From Rubricoccus marinus (GTDB lineage: Bacteria > Bacteroidota > Rhodothermia > Rhodothermales > Rubricoccaceae), in NCBI RefSeq assembly GCF_002257665.1, contig NZ_MQWB01000001.1, positions 432,502 to 496,501 on the forward strand: DNA of 64,000 nucleotides. The letters are read 5' to 3'. The notes beneath the pieces are model-generated. The model had not been told where the DNA came from. It worked only from the letters and a program-made list of their open reading frames with translations, and did no database searches. Shown here one piece after another: positions 43,097 through 51,057 of the stretch (position 1 is the first letter of the stretch; every line of letters starts with the position of its first letter). A program made the translations under genes and the position numbers.

Positions 43097-43565
43097 TCGG
43101 CGGCGCTGGCGCGGAACTAGGGAAAGGGGACTGGTAGAGCGGCGCGGCTTCTGGCGCCAGAGGCGCGTTTGGGGTCTGCGGTGAGGGGTGGCTGCCCCCC
43201 GCTTTGCTTCCTCTGATCGAAACGCTGTCCCCTTTGCCAAGGAGGACAGGCCGACCGCCATCCAGGCGGGGCGGCCTTGGGGACTCTCGGAATGGTTCGG
43301 CGCCGAGCCTCTGGCGCCAGAAGCCGAGCGTGGCACTGCTTTTGGGAGTCCTCCCGTCACGCCCTGTCCGCCTCTGGCGCCGTGCAACACCCGCGCGAGG
43401 TGTCTACACAGCTTTCCGTGTGGCGCTCTTGATGTGTCTCGCTCCGATACCCGACCTTTTCCGCTCATCTCCCGGCCCGGGCACCTCGGCGGCGGCACCC
43501 GCGTTGGGGCCCCTTCAGGCCTCCCGCTCCGGAAGGCCCGCTCCTCCCACGCCCGGATCTCCTCG
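43097..43565. other. Long non-coding spacer between argS and the Memo-like gene
   Basis: 469 bases, the longest gene-free stretch. It contains GCTTCTGGCGCCAGAGGCG near 43147, CCTCTGGCGCCAG near 43309 and a CCTCTGGCG near 43371, plus GGACTC and GAGTCC words that could pair across 43278-43358. The frame of the Memo-like gene is open through part of it but the sequence lacks homology to that family. Confidence 0.55.
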
Positions 43566-44345
43566 ATGAGCCTCGCACAGCGCGCCGTCTACCCGACGCA
43601 AGCCGGCCCCCTCGGCCAGACCCTCGACTCCCTCCTCGCCAACGCTGCCCCCGCGCCAGAGGCCGACCTGATCGCCCTCGTCGTCCCCGACTCCAACCGC
43701 CTCGCGGGCGGGACCGCCGCTGCGGCCGCCTACGCGTACGCCAAAGGCCGCTCAATGGAGAGCGTCATCCTCGTCTCACCCAGCCACACCGGCGACTTCG
43801 GACGGCTCTCCATCTGCCAGGCCGACACCTACACCACGCCGCTCGGCCCCGTCGCGATCGACGACCGCCTCCGGCACGAGCTGTGCGACGAGGACGACGA
43901 CATCTTCGTGGACGACACCGGCCACTACCACACCGAAGGTGCCGACGTGCAGCTGCCGTTTCTCCAGCGCGTGCTGGAGGGCGACTTCAAGGCCGTCCCC
44001 ATCGTGATGGGGGAGGAGAGCCCGGCGTTCTGCCGCGAGCTCGGCCACGCCGTCGGCGAGGTGCTCTACGGCCACCGGTCGCTGCTCGTGGGCTCGTCCG
44101 ACGTCGTTGGCGCCGAGGACGGTGCGTTGGACGCGCTGCGCGACGCCATTGAGACCTTCAACACGTCGGAGCTCATGCACCTTCTCGGCAGCGAGAAGGT
44201 GAAGGTGGAAGGCATGGGGTCCCTCATCGTGACGCTTCTTGCCGCGCAGGCTCGCGGCGCCAACAAGGCCACCATCCTCGCGCTCAGCGAGCCCGACGAG
44301 AACGGCGCCCCGGGCGCCATCGCCATCGCCCTCACGCGCGAGTAA
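43566..44345 (+). CDS. Memo-like protein (AmmeMemoRadiSam system protein B)
   Basis: 259 residues, start at the ATG at 43566 (MSLAQRAVYPTQAGPLGQTL). Motifs SPSHTGDF, HYHTEGADVQLPFLQRVL and GSSDVVGAEDGALDAL match the Memo family (class III dioxygenase-like fold, His ligands). In other bacteria these proteins stand beside an AMMECR1 domain and a radical SAM enzyme; neither partner is in this window. The DUF2520 gene begins 6 bases after the stop, suggesting an operon. Exact reaction unknown. Confidence 0.82.
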   Translation: MSLAQRAVYPTQAGPLGQTLDSLLANAAPAPEADLIALVVPDSNRLAGGTAAAAAYAYAKGRSMESVILVSPSHTGDFGRLSICQADTYTTPLGPVAIDDRLRHELCDEDDDIFVDDTGHYHTEGADVQLPFLQRVLEGDFKAVPIVMGEESPAFCRELGHAVGEVLYGHRSLLVGSSDVVGAEDGALDALRDAIETFNTSELMHLLGSEKVKVEGMGSLIVTLLAAQARGANKATILALSEPDENGAPGAIAIALTRE

Positions 44346-44351
44346 ACCCGT

Positions 44352-45335
44352 ATGGACGTCTTCGCCTCGGCCTTCCGCGAGCCTCGCCCGCCCGTCGCCA
44401 TTATCGGCGCGGGCGCCGTAGGCCGGGCGTTCGCGCTCCGCTTGTCTGACCGCGGCTTCCCCATCCGGGCCGTGATCAGCCGCACGGCCTCTGGCGCAGA
44501 TGCGCTGGCGCGGGCCGTCGGCGCGCCCGTTTCGTCGGACCGCCTGGAGGACGTGCCCGAGGGCGTCGCTCTCGTGCTGCTCTGCGTCGGCGACGACCAG
44601 ATCGAGGACGTGGGCGAGCTCTTGACCGGCGTACGCCGGAACTGGTCCGAGATCGTCGTGGCGCACACGTCGGGCGCGATTCAATCCGAGGCGCTCGCGC
44701 CGCTAGAGGCCGAGGGCGCCGCGGTGCTCTCGTTTCACCCGCTCCAGGCCATCACGCGCCAGTCCGACGCGTCGACGCTGGACGGGGCGTACATCGGGCT
44801 TGAAGGCGCGCCGCGAGGCGTCGCTGCCGGCATCGAGTTGGCCGTGGGACTCGGGCTGCGCTACATCGTGATTCCGGCCGAGGCCAAGCCGCGCTACCAC
44901 CTCGCGGCTACGATGGCGTCCAACTTCCTCGTGACGCTGCTCGGCATGGTGCAAGAGGTCCTCGCCTCGCTGGACATCGACCGCCGCGAGGGCATCGCCA
45001 TGCTCGAACCCCTCTTGCGCGGCACGCTCGATAACCTCGGCGCCAGAGGCCCGGAGGAGGCGCTGACCGGCCCCGTCGTACGCGGCGACATCCACACGTT
45101 GCGCCAGCACGGGCTCGCGCTGCGCCAGCACCTCCCGCACCTCGTGCCGGCCTACGCGGCGCTCAGCGTTGAAACCGTCCGCCTCGCGGTCCGCTCGGGG
45201 CGCCTGGACCCGGACCGCGCCGATGACGTGCTCTCGTTGCTCCAGCGCATGGTGACCACGCCGCTGCCCAACCGCGCCGGCGACGCTAGAGGCCCGGACC
45301 GACCGCCCGTTCCTCCGCCTGTGGAGGCGGGGTGA
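44352..45335 (+). CDS. Rossmann-fold and DUF2520 domain protein
   Basis: 327 residues. An N-terminal NAD(P)-binding fold (VAIIGAGAVGRAFALRLSDRG) is followed by LVLLCVGDDQIEDVGELL and the DUF2520 domain with SFHPLQAI, AKPRYHLAATMASNFLVTLL and EALTGPVVRGD, a layout related to 6-phosphogluconate-dehydrogenase-type reductases (ProC-like). Substrate unknown. Starts 6 bases after the Memo-like gene. Confidence 0.85.
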   Translation: MDVFASAFREPRPPVAIIGAGAVGRAFALRLSDRGFPIRAVISRTASGADALARAVGAPVSSDRLEDVPEGVALVLLCVGDDQIEDVGELLTGVRRNWSEIVVAHTSGAIQSEALAPLEAEGAAVLSFHPLQAITRQSDASTLDGAYIGLEGAPRGVAAGIELAVGLGLRYIVIPAEAKPRYHLAATMASNFLVTLLGMVQEVLASLDIDRREGIAMLEPLLRGTLDNLGARGPEEALTGPVVRGDIHTLRQHGLALRQHLPHLVPAYAALSVETVRLAVRSGRLDPDRADDVLSLLQRMVTTPLPNRAGDARGPDRPPVPPPVEAG

Positions 45336-45466
45336 GGAGGGGGCGAACGGATCGTGTCGGGAGGGTGGATCCGCAGTGAGGGATGGAACGAAAGACGAAA
45401 CGTGGGATACCTTGTGTCTCACCGATGTGCGACCCGCGCGGCTAGCCTCTGGCGACCCGCCTGTGT

Positions 45467-46066
45467 ATGGACCCGAAAACGACTCTGGCGGCCTCGGCCG
45501 CACTCCCGACCCCGGATGGGGTCTCGGCGCTCGCCGCGCGAAGCCTCGCTCGCGAGTCTGGCGCCGCTTTTCAGAGCTTGCTGGCTGCCACGCACGACGC
45601 GCTTGGCCGCCTTATCGCCACCGTCCGCGCGGCGGAGTCCTCGGCGCTGTGCCTCGCGCAGCAAGAGCACGCCCACGGTATCGCGGAGAACCTGATCGCC
45701 ACGCGAGAGGCCCTCTACACCGGCATCGCCGATGAGGCGCGCTGCCTCCGCACCGGGGCGCCCTCGCTGAGCGCCGCGCTCCGAGGCCTCGTGCGGCCCA
45801 CGCGCCAACGCCTCGCCGACGCGGCGCAGGCCGTCCGCGAAGCCGCGCGCACGTCGCTCCAGCCTGAGGCCTGCGGTGGCAGCGGCTGGTTCGTCTCGAC
45901 CGCCCGCGCCGTAGAGGCGCTGGGCGAGACCGCCACGCACCTCGACGCCCTCGCTGAGGCGCAGCCGCAGGGCTCCGCCGCCCGCGAACTCGGCGCCGAG
46001 GTGGCCTCCATGCTCCGCCACTCGCGCGACACGCTGCTGGCGGACATCGAGCGGCTGGTGGACTAG
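45467..46066 (+). CDS. Helical protein of unknown function
   Basis: 199 residues, almost entirely helical and Ala-rich (SLLAATHDALGRLIATVRAA, RQRLADAAQAVREAARTSL). No signal peptide or membrane segment. I do not recognise a family. A TACCTTGT box about 50 bases upstream may be its promoter. Codon use matches the neighbours, so I believe it is real, but homology would have to confirm it. Confidence 0.6.
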   Translation: MDPKTTLAASAALPTPDGVSALAARSLARESGAAFQSLLAATHDALGRLIATVRAAESSALCLAQQEHAHGIAENLIATREALYTGIADEARCLRTGAPSLSAALRGLVRPTRQRLADAAQAVREAARTSLQPEACGGSGWFVSTARAVEALGETATHLDALAEAQPQGSAARELGAEVASMLRHSRDTLLADIERLVD

Positions 46067-46100
46067 GGAAGCCCGGCGCTTTTCGGGACGTAGGGACAGG

Positions 46101-46118
46101 GCCTCTGGCGCCAGAGGC
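46101..46118. repeat. Iterated-motif palindrome, GGCGCC-centred
   Basis: Perfect GCCTCTGGCGCCAGAGGC between the helical unknown and the saccharopine-dehydrogenase-like gene, followed by a TTCACGGTTCACGG double word. Confidence 0.9.
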
Positions 46119-46203
46119 ACGGGGGCTTCACGGTTCACGGTTGCTCCGTATGGCCTCGGACGGGTACGTTCGCGCTTCTCGTTTCCCCGTTGCCCGACCC
46201 TCC

Positions 46204-47319
46204 ATGTCCGACGCCCCTTCCATTCTCATCGCGGGTGCCGGCGGCATCGGCGAGGCCACGGCCTTTATGCTCCTGGAGTGGGCGGATGTCCCCGTAAACC
46301 GGGTGTACATCGCGGACGCGAACGCAGACCAGCTCTCGCGGGCGCTCCGGTTTGTGGGAGACTCGGACCGGCTGGTGCCCGTCCCCCAGGCGATCTCGGC
46401 GAACCCGACCGGGCCTCTGGCGGCGGCGCTGGAGGCGTCGGCGGTTGTGCTGGACTGCCTGCCGGGCAGCCTCGCGCCAACGGTTGCCAAGCTGGCGATG
46501 GACGCCGGGTGCCACTACGCGAACCTGACCGAGTACGTCGCGGAGACGAACGCGATCATGGAGATGGCCGAGGGCGCCGAAACGGCGTTCCTGCTCCAGA
46601 CCGGCCTCGCGCCCGGAACGGTGAACGTCCTCGCGCACCAGCTTATCCGGCGATTCGAGGCCTCTGGCGGGACCGTCGTCGCCGTGGAGATGAAGGTGGG
46701 CGCGCTCACGCGCCACGCCAGCGGCCCGCACCACTACGGCTTCACGTGGAGCCCCATCGGCGTCGCGACGGAGTACGTCAAGCCCGCGATCGTGCTCCGC
46801 GGCGGGCAGGTGCAGGAGGTGGACGCGCTCTCGGAACGCGGCCAGATCGTGATCCAGGGCGTCACCTACGAGGACGACCTCACCTCGGGCGGCGCGGCCG
46901 ACATGCCGCAGCACTTCGCGGGCAAAATCAAGACGCTGGACTACAAAACGCTCCGCTACCCCGGCCACTACGCGTGGGTGGAGGAGATGATGTACGAGAC
47001 CGGCCGCGACCCCGACATGCTCCAGGCCCGCATGGAGCGGGAAATCCCGATGGAGGAGGACGACGTGGTGATTGTGTACGCGAGCGTGGAAGGCGCCGAC
47101 GAAGACGGCCGCCGCCGCCGCATCGCCAGAAGCTTCGTCATCGACCCGGTGGACACGCCGAACGGCCGGATGCGGGCGATCCAGGCGACGACCGCCGCGG
47201 GCCTGGCAGAGTCCGCCAAGGTGCTCCTTGCCGGTAGTCACAAGGGCGCCGTTCTCCAGATGGACCTCGACCCCGACGCGTTCCTCAACGGCGCGTTCGT
47301 CGGACGCGTCTACCGCTAG
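46204..47319 (+). CDS. Saccharopine dehydrogenase-like NAD(P)-binding protein
   Basis: 371 residues. A Rossmann fold opens the protein (ILIAGAGGIGEATAFMLLEW), with VLDCLPGSLAPTVAKLAMDAG and the glycine-rich LLQTGLAPGTVNVLAHQLI typical of saccharopine dehydrogenase-type reductases. These enzymes act on lysine pathway intermediates or related amino-acid adducts; the substrate here is not known. Start chosen at 46204 because the Rossmann motif begins 6 residues later; an in-frame ATG at 46141 would add 21 unsupported residues. Confidence 0.85.
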   Translation: MSDAPSILIAGAGGIGEATAFMLLEWADVPVNRVYIADANADQLSRALRFVGDSDRLVPVPQAISANPTGPLAAALEASAVVLDCLPGSLAPTVAKLAMDAGCHYANLTEYVAETNAIMEMAEGAETAFLLQTGLAPGTVNVLAHQLIRRFEASGGTVVAVEMKVGALTRHASGPHHYGFTWSPIGVATEYVKPAIVLRGGQVQEVDALSERGQIVIQGVTYEDDLTSGGAADMPQHFAGKIKTLDYKTLRYPGHYAWVEEMMYETGRDPDMLQARMEREIPMEEDDVVIVYASVEGADEDGRRRRIARSFVIDPVDTPNGRMRAIQATTAAGLAESAKVLLAGSHKGAVLQMDLDPDAFLNGAFVGRVYR

Positions 47320-47355
47320 CCTCTGGCGCGAAAAGCGAGGCGTGCACGCGCTGAT

Positions 47356-48585
47356 CTACTCGAACTCGGAGCGGTCCACGACCGCGCCGGAGGCGATCCA
47401 GCGCGCGAGGGCCTCTGGCGAGGCGCCATGCTCTGAGAGCACGGCCAGAGTGCCGTCGGCGTACATCGGAGGGGGCGCTAGCCCCTCGCCAGAGGCCATC
47501 CCATCAAGCCTAAACGCGGCCTGCCGCAGTCCCGCCAGCGGCCCCTCGCGCAGCACCACTCGCTCCGCCTCTGGCGCCTGGAACGCGTCCGAGACGCGCC
47601 GCACGGCGCCCGCGGGGACGGAACGGGCGTGGAGCGCCGCCAGCAGCGCCTCGCGCTCCCGGGTGGAGGTCGCCGCCACCAAGGCCTTTTCGAGCGCGTC
47701 GCGGTGCTGGACGCGCGCCGGATTCGTCGCAAAACGCGGGTCACGTGCCAGAGGCAGGTCCAGAACCTCGCAAAGCGCCGCGAACTGCCGATCCGTTCCG
47801 ACGGCGAGGACGACGGGGCCGGTGAGGGTGGGGTAGAGCGTGCCGTAGGGCGCGATCTGCGGGTGCGCCGAGCCCATCCGGCGCGGCTCGTGCCCGGCCT
47901 GGAGCCACGCCGTGCCCTGGTTGGCAAGCGCGCCGAGCGCGGCGCCGAGCAGCGAGACCTGGATGCGCGCGCCCGTGCCGGTCCGCTCGCGCCGAAACAG
48001 CGCCGCGAGGACGCCCTCTTTGATCTGGTGCGCCGCCAGCACGTCCATCAGCGCGACGGGCAGCTTGGTCGGCTCGGCCTCTGGCGGGCCGTTGAGGTAC
48101 ATGAACCCGCTTTCGGCCTGCACCACGGCGTCGTAGCCCGCGCGCAGGTCGTCCGGTCCGTAGCCGGTCAGCTCCGCGACGATGAGGTCCGGCCTCTGGC
48201 GCCAGAGGCCCGCGATGCCCAGCCGCTCGGCGTCGCCGGGCTTGTAAGCGGTGAGGACGACGTCGGCGGCGTCGAGGAGGAGCGCCAGCGCCTCGCGGCC
48301 GCCGCGCTGGGTGAGGTCCAGCGCGACCGAGCGCTTGCCCCAGTTGGCGGCGCTGAAGTACGCCGTGCGGTCGTCGGCCGTGCTCTCGCCAGAGGCCTCT
48401 GGCGCCGTACCTGACTCTGGCGCCTCGCCGGGCAGGCGCCACGTCCGCGTCACGTCCCCGGCCGTGCGCGCGTTCTCGACTTTGATGACCTCGGCGCCGA
48501 GTTCTGCGAATAGCTGCCCTGCGCTGGGGCCCGCGAGCACGCCCGCGAGCTCGACCACGCGGATCCCCTTGAGCACGTCCATCAT
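47356..48585 (-). CDS. CaiB/BaiF family CoA-transferase
   Basis: 409 residues, class III CoA-transferase. Typical segments: GIRVVELAGVLAGPSAGQLFAELGAEVIKVE, NWGKRSVALDL, LTGYGPDD, GYDAVVQAESGFM (catalytic Asp region) and ALMDVLAAHQIKEGVLAALF. A 20-residue insertion before DDRTAYFSAANWG (encoded about 48375-48435) is made of iterated motifs and reads APESG, APEASGE. Two consecutive Met codons open the protein; the first overlaps the stop of the BtuF-like gene (ATGA), so the two are coupled. CoA donor and acceptor are unknown. Confidence 0.92.
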   Translation of the reverse strand: MMDVLKGIRVVELAGVLAGPSAGQLFAELGAEVIKVENARTAGDVTRTWRLPGEAPESGTAPEASGESTADDRTAYFSAANWGKRSVALDLTQRGGREALALLLDAADVVLTAYKPGDAERLGIAGLWRQRPDLIVAELTGYGPDDLRAGYDAVVQAESGFMYLNGPPEAEPTKLPVALMDVLAAHQIKEGVLAALFRRERTGTGARIQVSLLGAALGALANQGTAWLQAGHEPRRMGSAHPQIAPYGTLYPTLTGPVVLAVGTDRQFAALCEVLDLPLARDPRFATNPARVQHRDALEKALVAATSTREREALLAALHARSVPAGAVRRVSDAFQAPEAERVVLREGPLAGLRQAAFRLDGMASGEGLAPPPMYADGTLAVLSEHGASPEALARWIASGAVVDRSEFE

Positions 48586-49349
48586 GCGAGGCTCTGGCGG
48601 AGCGCGTGCAGGGCATCGGGCGCGGTGCGCATGCGGCTGCCGTACCACGAGAACGCCTCGCCGTCTACGAGCACGATCTCCGCCTCCGGCGCCAGAGGCT
48701 GAAGCTCGGCGATGTGCTTCTGGGCGAATGGGTAAGGCTCGGAAGAGAGCATGACCACGTCGGGCGCGAGCGCCGTGATGGCCTCTGGCGTGAGGACGGG
48801 GTAGCGCGTCTGGTCGGCGCAGACGTTGGCGAAGCCGCCGCGCGCCATCACGTCCGAGATGTACGTGTCGCCGCCGACCGTCATCCACGGCTCGCGCCAG
48901 ATGAGGTACAGCGCACGGGTGGAGGGCGGAGGGGCGTGGCCTCTCGCTGGCTCGGCTTCTGGCGCGAGAGAGGAGAACGCGCTCGCGATGTCCGCTGCCC
49001 ACTTCTCCGCCTCTGGCGCGCGGCCGACGAGGACGCCGATGCGGCGGATCTCGTCCAGCGCCCCGTCTACGGTCGCGATGTCAGTCAGGTGGACCGGCGC
49101 GAACGTCCCGATGGCTTCGACCTGCTCGCGCACGTTTTCCTCCTTGCTTGCCAGCACCACGTCCGGCGCCAGAGGCCGCACCCGCTCGGGGTCCACGTTT
49201 TTCGTTCCGCCAACGATGGTTTTGCGCGCTTTCCAGTCTGCGGGGTGGACGCAGAACCGCGTGAGGCCGACGACTTCGTCGTCCAGGCCGAGGTCGGCCA
49301 GGAGTTCGGTGAGGCTGGGGACGAGGGAGACGATGCGCTGCGCGGCCAT
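48582..49349 (-). CDS. BtuF-like helical-backbone metal/cobalamin receptor, no signal peptide
   Basis: 255 residues. Homologous in pattern to periplasmic binding proteins for cobalamin or haem (IVSLVPSLTELLADLGLDDEVVGLT, PDVVLASKEENVREQVEAIG, EPWMTVGGDTYISDVMARGG). It begins directly with the mature fold and shows no signal peptide, so either a longer exported form does not exist or the protein works in the cytoplasm. No ABC permease or ATPase is adjacent. It overlaps the CoA-transferase gene by 4 bases. Ligand uncertain. Confidence 0.82.
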   Translation of the reverse strand: MAAQRIVSLVPSLTELLADLGLDDEVVGLTRFCVHPADWKARKTIVGGTKNVDPERVRPLAPDVVLASKEENVREQVEAIGTFAPVHLTDIATVDGALDEIRRIGVLVGRAPEAEKWAADIASAFSSLAPEAEPARGHAPPPSTRALYLIWREPWMTVGGDTYISDVMARGGFANVCADQTRYPVLTPEAITALAPDVVMLSSEPYPFAQKHIAELQPLAPEAEIVLVDGEAFSWYGSRMRTAPDALHALRQSLA

Positions 49350-49372
49350 GGGGCAAGCTACCGGGTGCGGGC

Positions 49373-49390
49373 GCCTCTGGCGCCAGAGGC
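49373..49390. repeat. Iterated-motif palindrome in a divergent promoter region
   Basis: Perfect GCCTCTGGCGCCAGAGGC between the start codons of the BtuF-like gene (minus) and the CBS gene (plus). Confidence 0.9.
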
Positions 49391-49448
49391 CCCGCTCGGA
49401 TGCGCGGAGGCTGCGCCGTATCGTGAGGGGTCACCAGCCTGAAGTGCC

Positions 49449-49892
49449 ATGTCTATCACGGTCTCCTCCATGCTCACGCACAAAGGCGGCGGGGTTGTCT
49501 CCATCTACCCCGAGGCTACGGTGTTCGAAGCCATCGGGCGGATGGTGGAGCACAACGTCGGCGCCATCATCGCGGCCGACGGAGACGACGTGCGGGGCAT
49601 CTTTACCGAGCGGGATTACCTCCGGCAGATCGCGCTAGAGGGCCGCACGTCTCGCGAGACGCGCGTCGAGGAGGTCATGACGACCGACCTCGTCACCGTT
49701 ACGCCTGAGACGCGCGTGGACGCCTGCCTCGCGACGATGACCGAGCGGAAGATCCGCCACCTGCCCGTTCTGCACGCCGGGCGCCTCGTCGGCGTGGTCT
49801 CCATCGGCGACTGCGTGCGCGCCCAGGCCGAGGCCGCCAGAGGCGAGGCTGATGAGCTCAAGCGCTTCGTCGCGGGCGGGTACACCGGGTAG
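49449..49892 (+). CDS. Two-CBS-domain protein
   Basis: 147 residues consisting of a CBS pair: ATVFEAIGRMVEHNVGAIIA ... GIFTERDYLRQ and VEEVMTTDLVTVTPETRVDA ... IRHLPVLHAGRLVGVVSIGD. Such stand-alone pairs bind adenosine nucleotides and sense energy state. No attached enzyme or membrane domain. Partner not evident from the neighbourhood. Confidence 0.93.
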   Translation: MSITVSSMLTHKGGGVVSIYPEATVFEAIGRMVEHNVGAIIAADGDDVRGIFTERDYLRQIALEGRTSRETRVEEVMTTDLVTVTPETRVDACLATMTERKIRHLPVLHAGRLVGVVSIGDCVRAQAEAARGEADELKRFVAGGYTG

Positions 49893-49954
49893 CGCCCGGC
49901 TTCACGCACCTCTGGCGCCACACGCGCGTTGGGACCCCCGATCTTCCCCGTCCC

Positions 49955-50839
49955 ATGCTGCGTCTCGCCGTTTTCCTCCTGCTCGCCTCTGGCGCCGCCC
50001 AGGCCCAGGAGGCGTTCACCTTCGCCGACCCCTCGGACTGCGCCTACATCGCCTGCGGCGACGGCGGCCCGTGCTACCTGGACCCGCGCGACGTCTCGGC
50101 GCCAGAGGCCCTCGCGCTCCTGGCCGAGCCCGCGCCGCCGTACCGACTGGAGGACCTCAGCGACCGCATCGCGGCCTCTGGCGACGGGGCGTTCGTCGCG
50201 CCGCTCCTCGCCCTCGCAGACGGGCAGGCCGGCGTGGATGGGGACCTGGATGCGCTGATCCGCCAGCAGGACCACGCCTTTTACGCGTTCCGGGCCGCCA
50301 GCGGCCTCGGGGCGCCACGCGAGGCGTTCGCGCGCCGCGCGGCGGACTTCAGCCGTCCCGTGGTCGCCGCCGCCGCCATCCGCGCGCTGGCGCTGGACCC
50401 GCAAGAGGCGGAGCTGGACAGCTTACGTGCGGCCTCTGGCGAGGTGGACCTGGGGCAGTCCCCGGCGCACGCGCTCGCCGCGTCCGCGCTGACGCACTAC
50501 ACGGCGTCGCTGCTCGCGCGCCAGCGGTACGAGACGCTCCGGAGCATCAACGGCCGGCTCAACTACATCCTGTGGGGGCCGCGGGAGGGCTGGCGCGTCC
50601 ACGCCCTCCGCGACCTCCACGCTGAGGACTCCCGCCGCGTGGACCTCGCGATCCTCTCGTATCAGGTCGGCACGGCCGGAAACGGCGGGCCGCCCGCACC
50701 CTCGCGGAGCCTCGCGTGCGAGCAGACGGAGATCGAGGCGTACGCCCGGGAGCGGCAGGCGCTCTATCTCCTGCTGGAAGCCCCACCGAGCCTCGTGCCC
50801 CCGTTCCGTGCGCCAGAGGCGGAGGGCGACGAAAGCTGA
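49955..50839 (+). CDS. Secreted protein of unknown function, HEAT-like
   Basis: 294 residues. A signal peptide (MLRLAVFLLLASGAAQAQEA) precedes a Cys-containing segment (DCAYIACGDGGPCYLDPRD) and an alpha-helical region whose repeats (PLLALADGQAGVDGDLDAL, VVAAAAIRALALDPQEAEL) recall HEAT-type scaffolds. I do not recognise a family. Its stop codon overlaps an iterated-motif palindrome. Confidence 0.7.
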   Translation: MLRLAVFLLLASGAAQAQEAFTFADPSDCAYIACGDGGPCYLDPRDVSAPEALALLAEPAPPYRLEDLSDRIAASGDGAFVAPLLALADGQAGVDGDLDALIRQQDHAFYAFRAASGLGAPREAFARRAADFSRPVVAAAAIRALALDPQEAELDSLRAASGEVDLGQSPAHALAASALTHYTASLLARQRYETLRSINGRLNYILWGPREGWRVHALRDLHAEDSRRVDLAILSYQVGTAGNGGPPAPSRSLACEQTEIEAYARERQALYLLLEAPPSLVPPFRAPEAEGDES

Positions 50840-50859
50840 GCCTCTGGCGCCAGAGGCTC
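50838..50859. repeat. Iterated-motif palindrome overlapping a stop codon
   Basis: A perfect 22-base palindrome, GAG + CCTCTGGCGCCAGAGG + CTC, starts inside the TGA of the secreted protein gene. Confidence 0.9.
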
Positions 50860-50900
50860 TGGATGGGTGGGCCGGTTCCCGGCTTAGAGGCCTTCCAGCC

Positions 50901-50989
50901 GGTGTCATCGCGAGGAGCGTGCGACGCGGCGATCTGGCGGGTCCGTGCTCGGCGCCGCAGGATCGCCGCGCTTCGCTCGCGATGACACC
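50901..50989. repeat. Palindromic element with GGTGTCATC ends
   Basis: 89 bases bounded by GGTGTCATCGCGA and TCGCGATGACACC (perfect 13-bp ends), with inner GGCGATC and GATCGCC segments. It shares the TGTCATC/GATGACA ends of the element at 11771-11907. Non-coding; located between two gene ends that converge. Confidence 0.8.
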
Positions 50990-51057
50990 GATGACGCCGG
51001 TGCGGAGGTCCGGCGATGGGGACGTGGCGAGAGAGACTAAACCCTGTCGCCAGAGGC

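Noticed and set aside
43188-43565. Upstream extension of the Memo-like protein
   Set aside because: The frame is open but its product has no resemblance to the family and contains repeat-derived peptides; the ATG at 43566 starts the conserved part.
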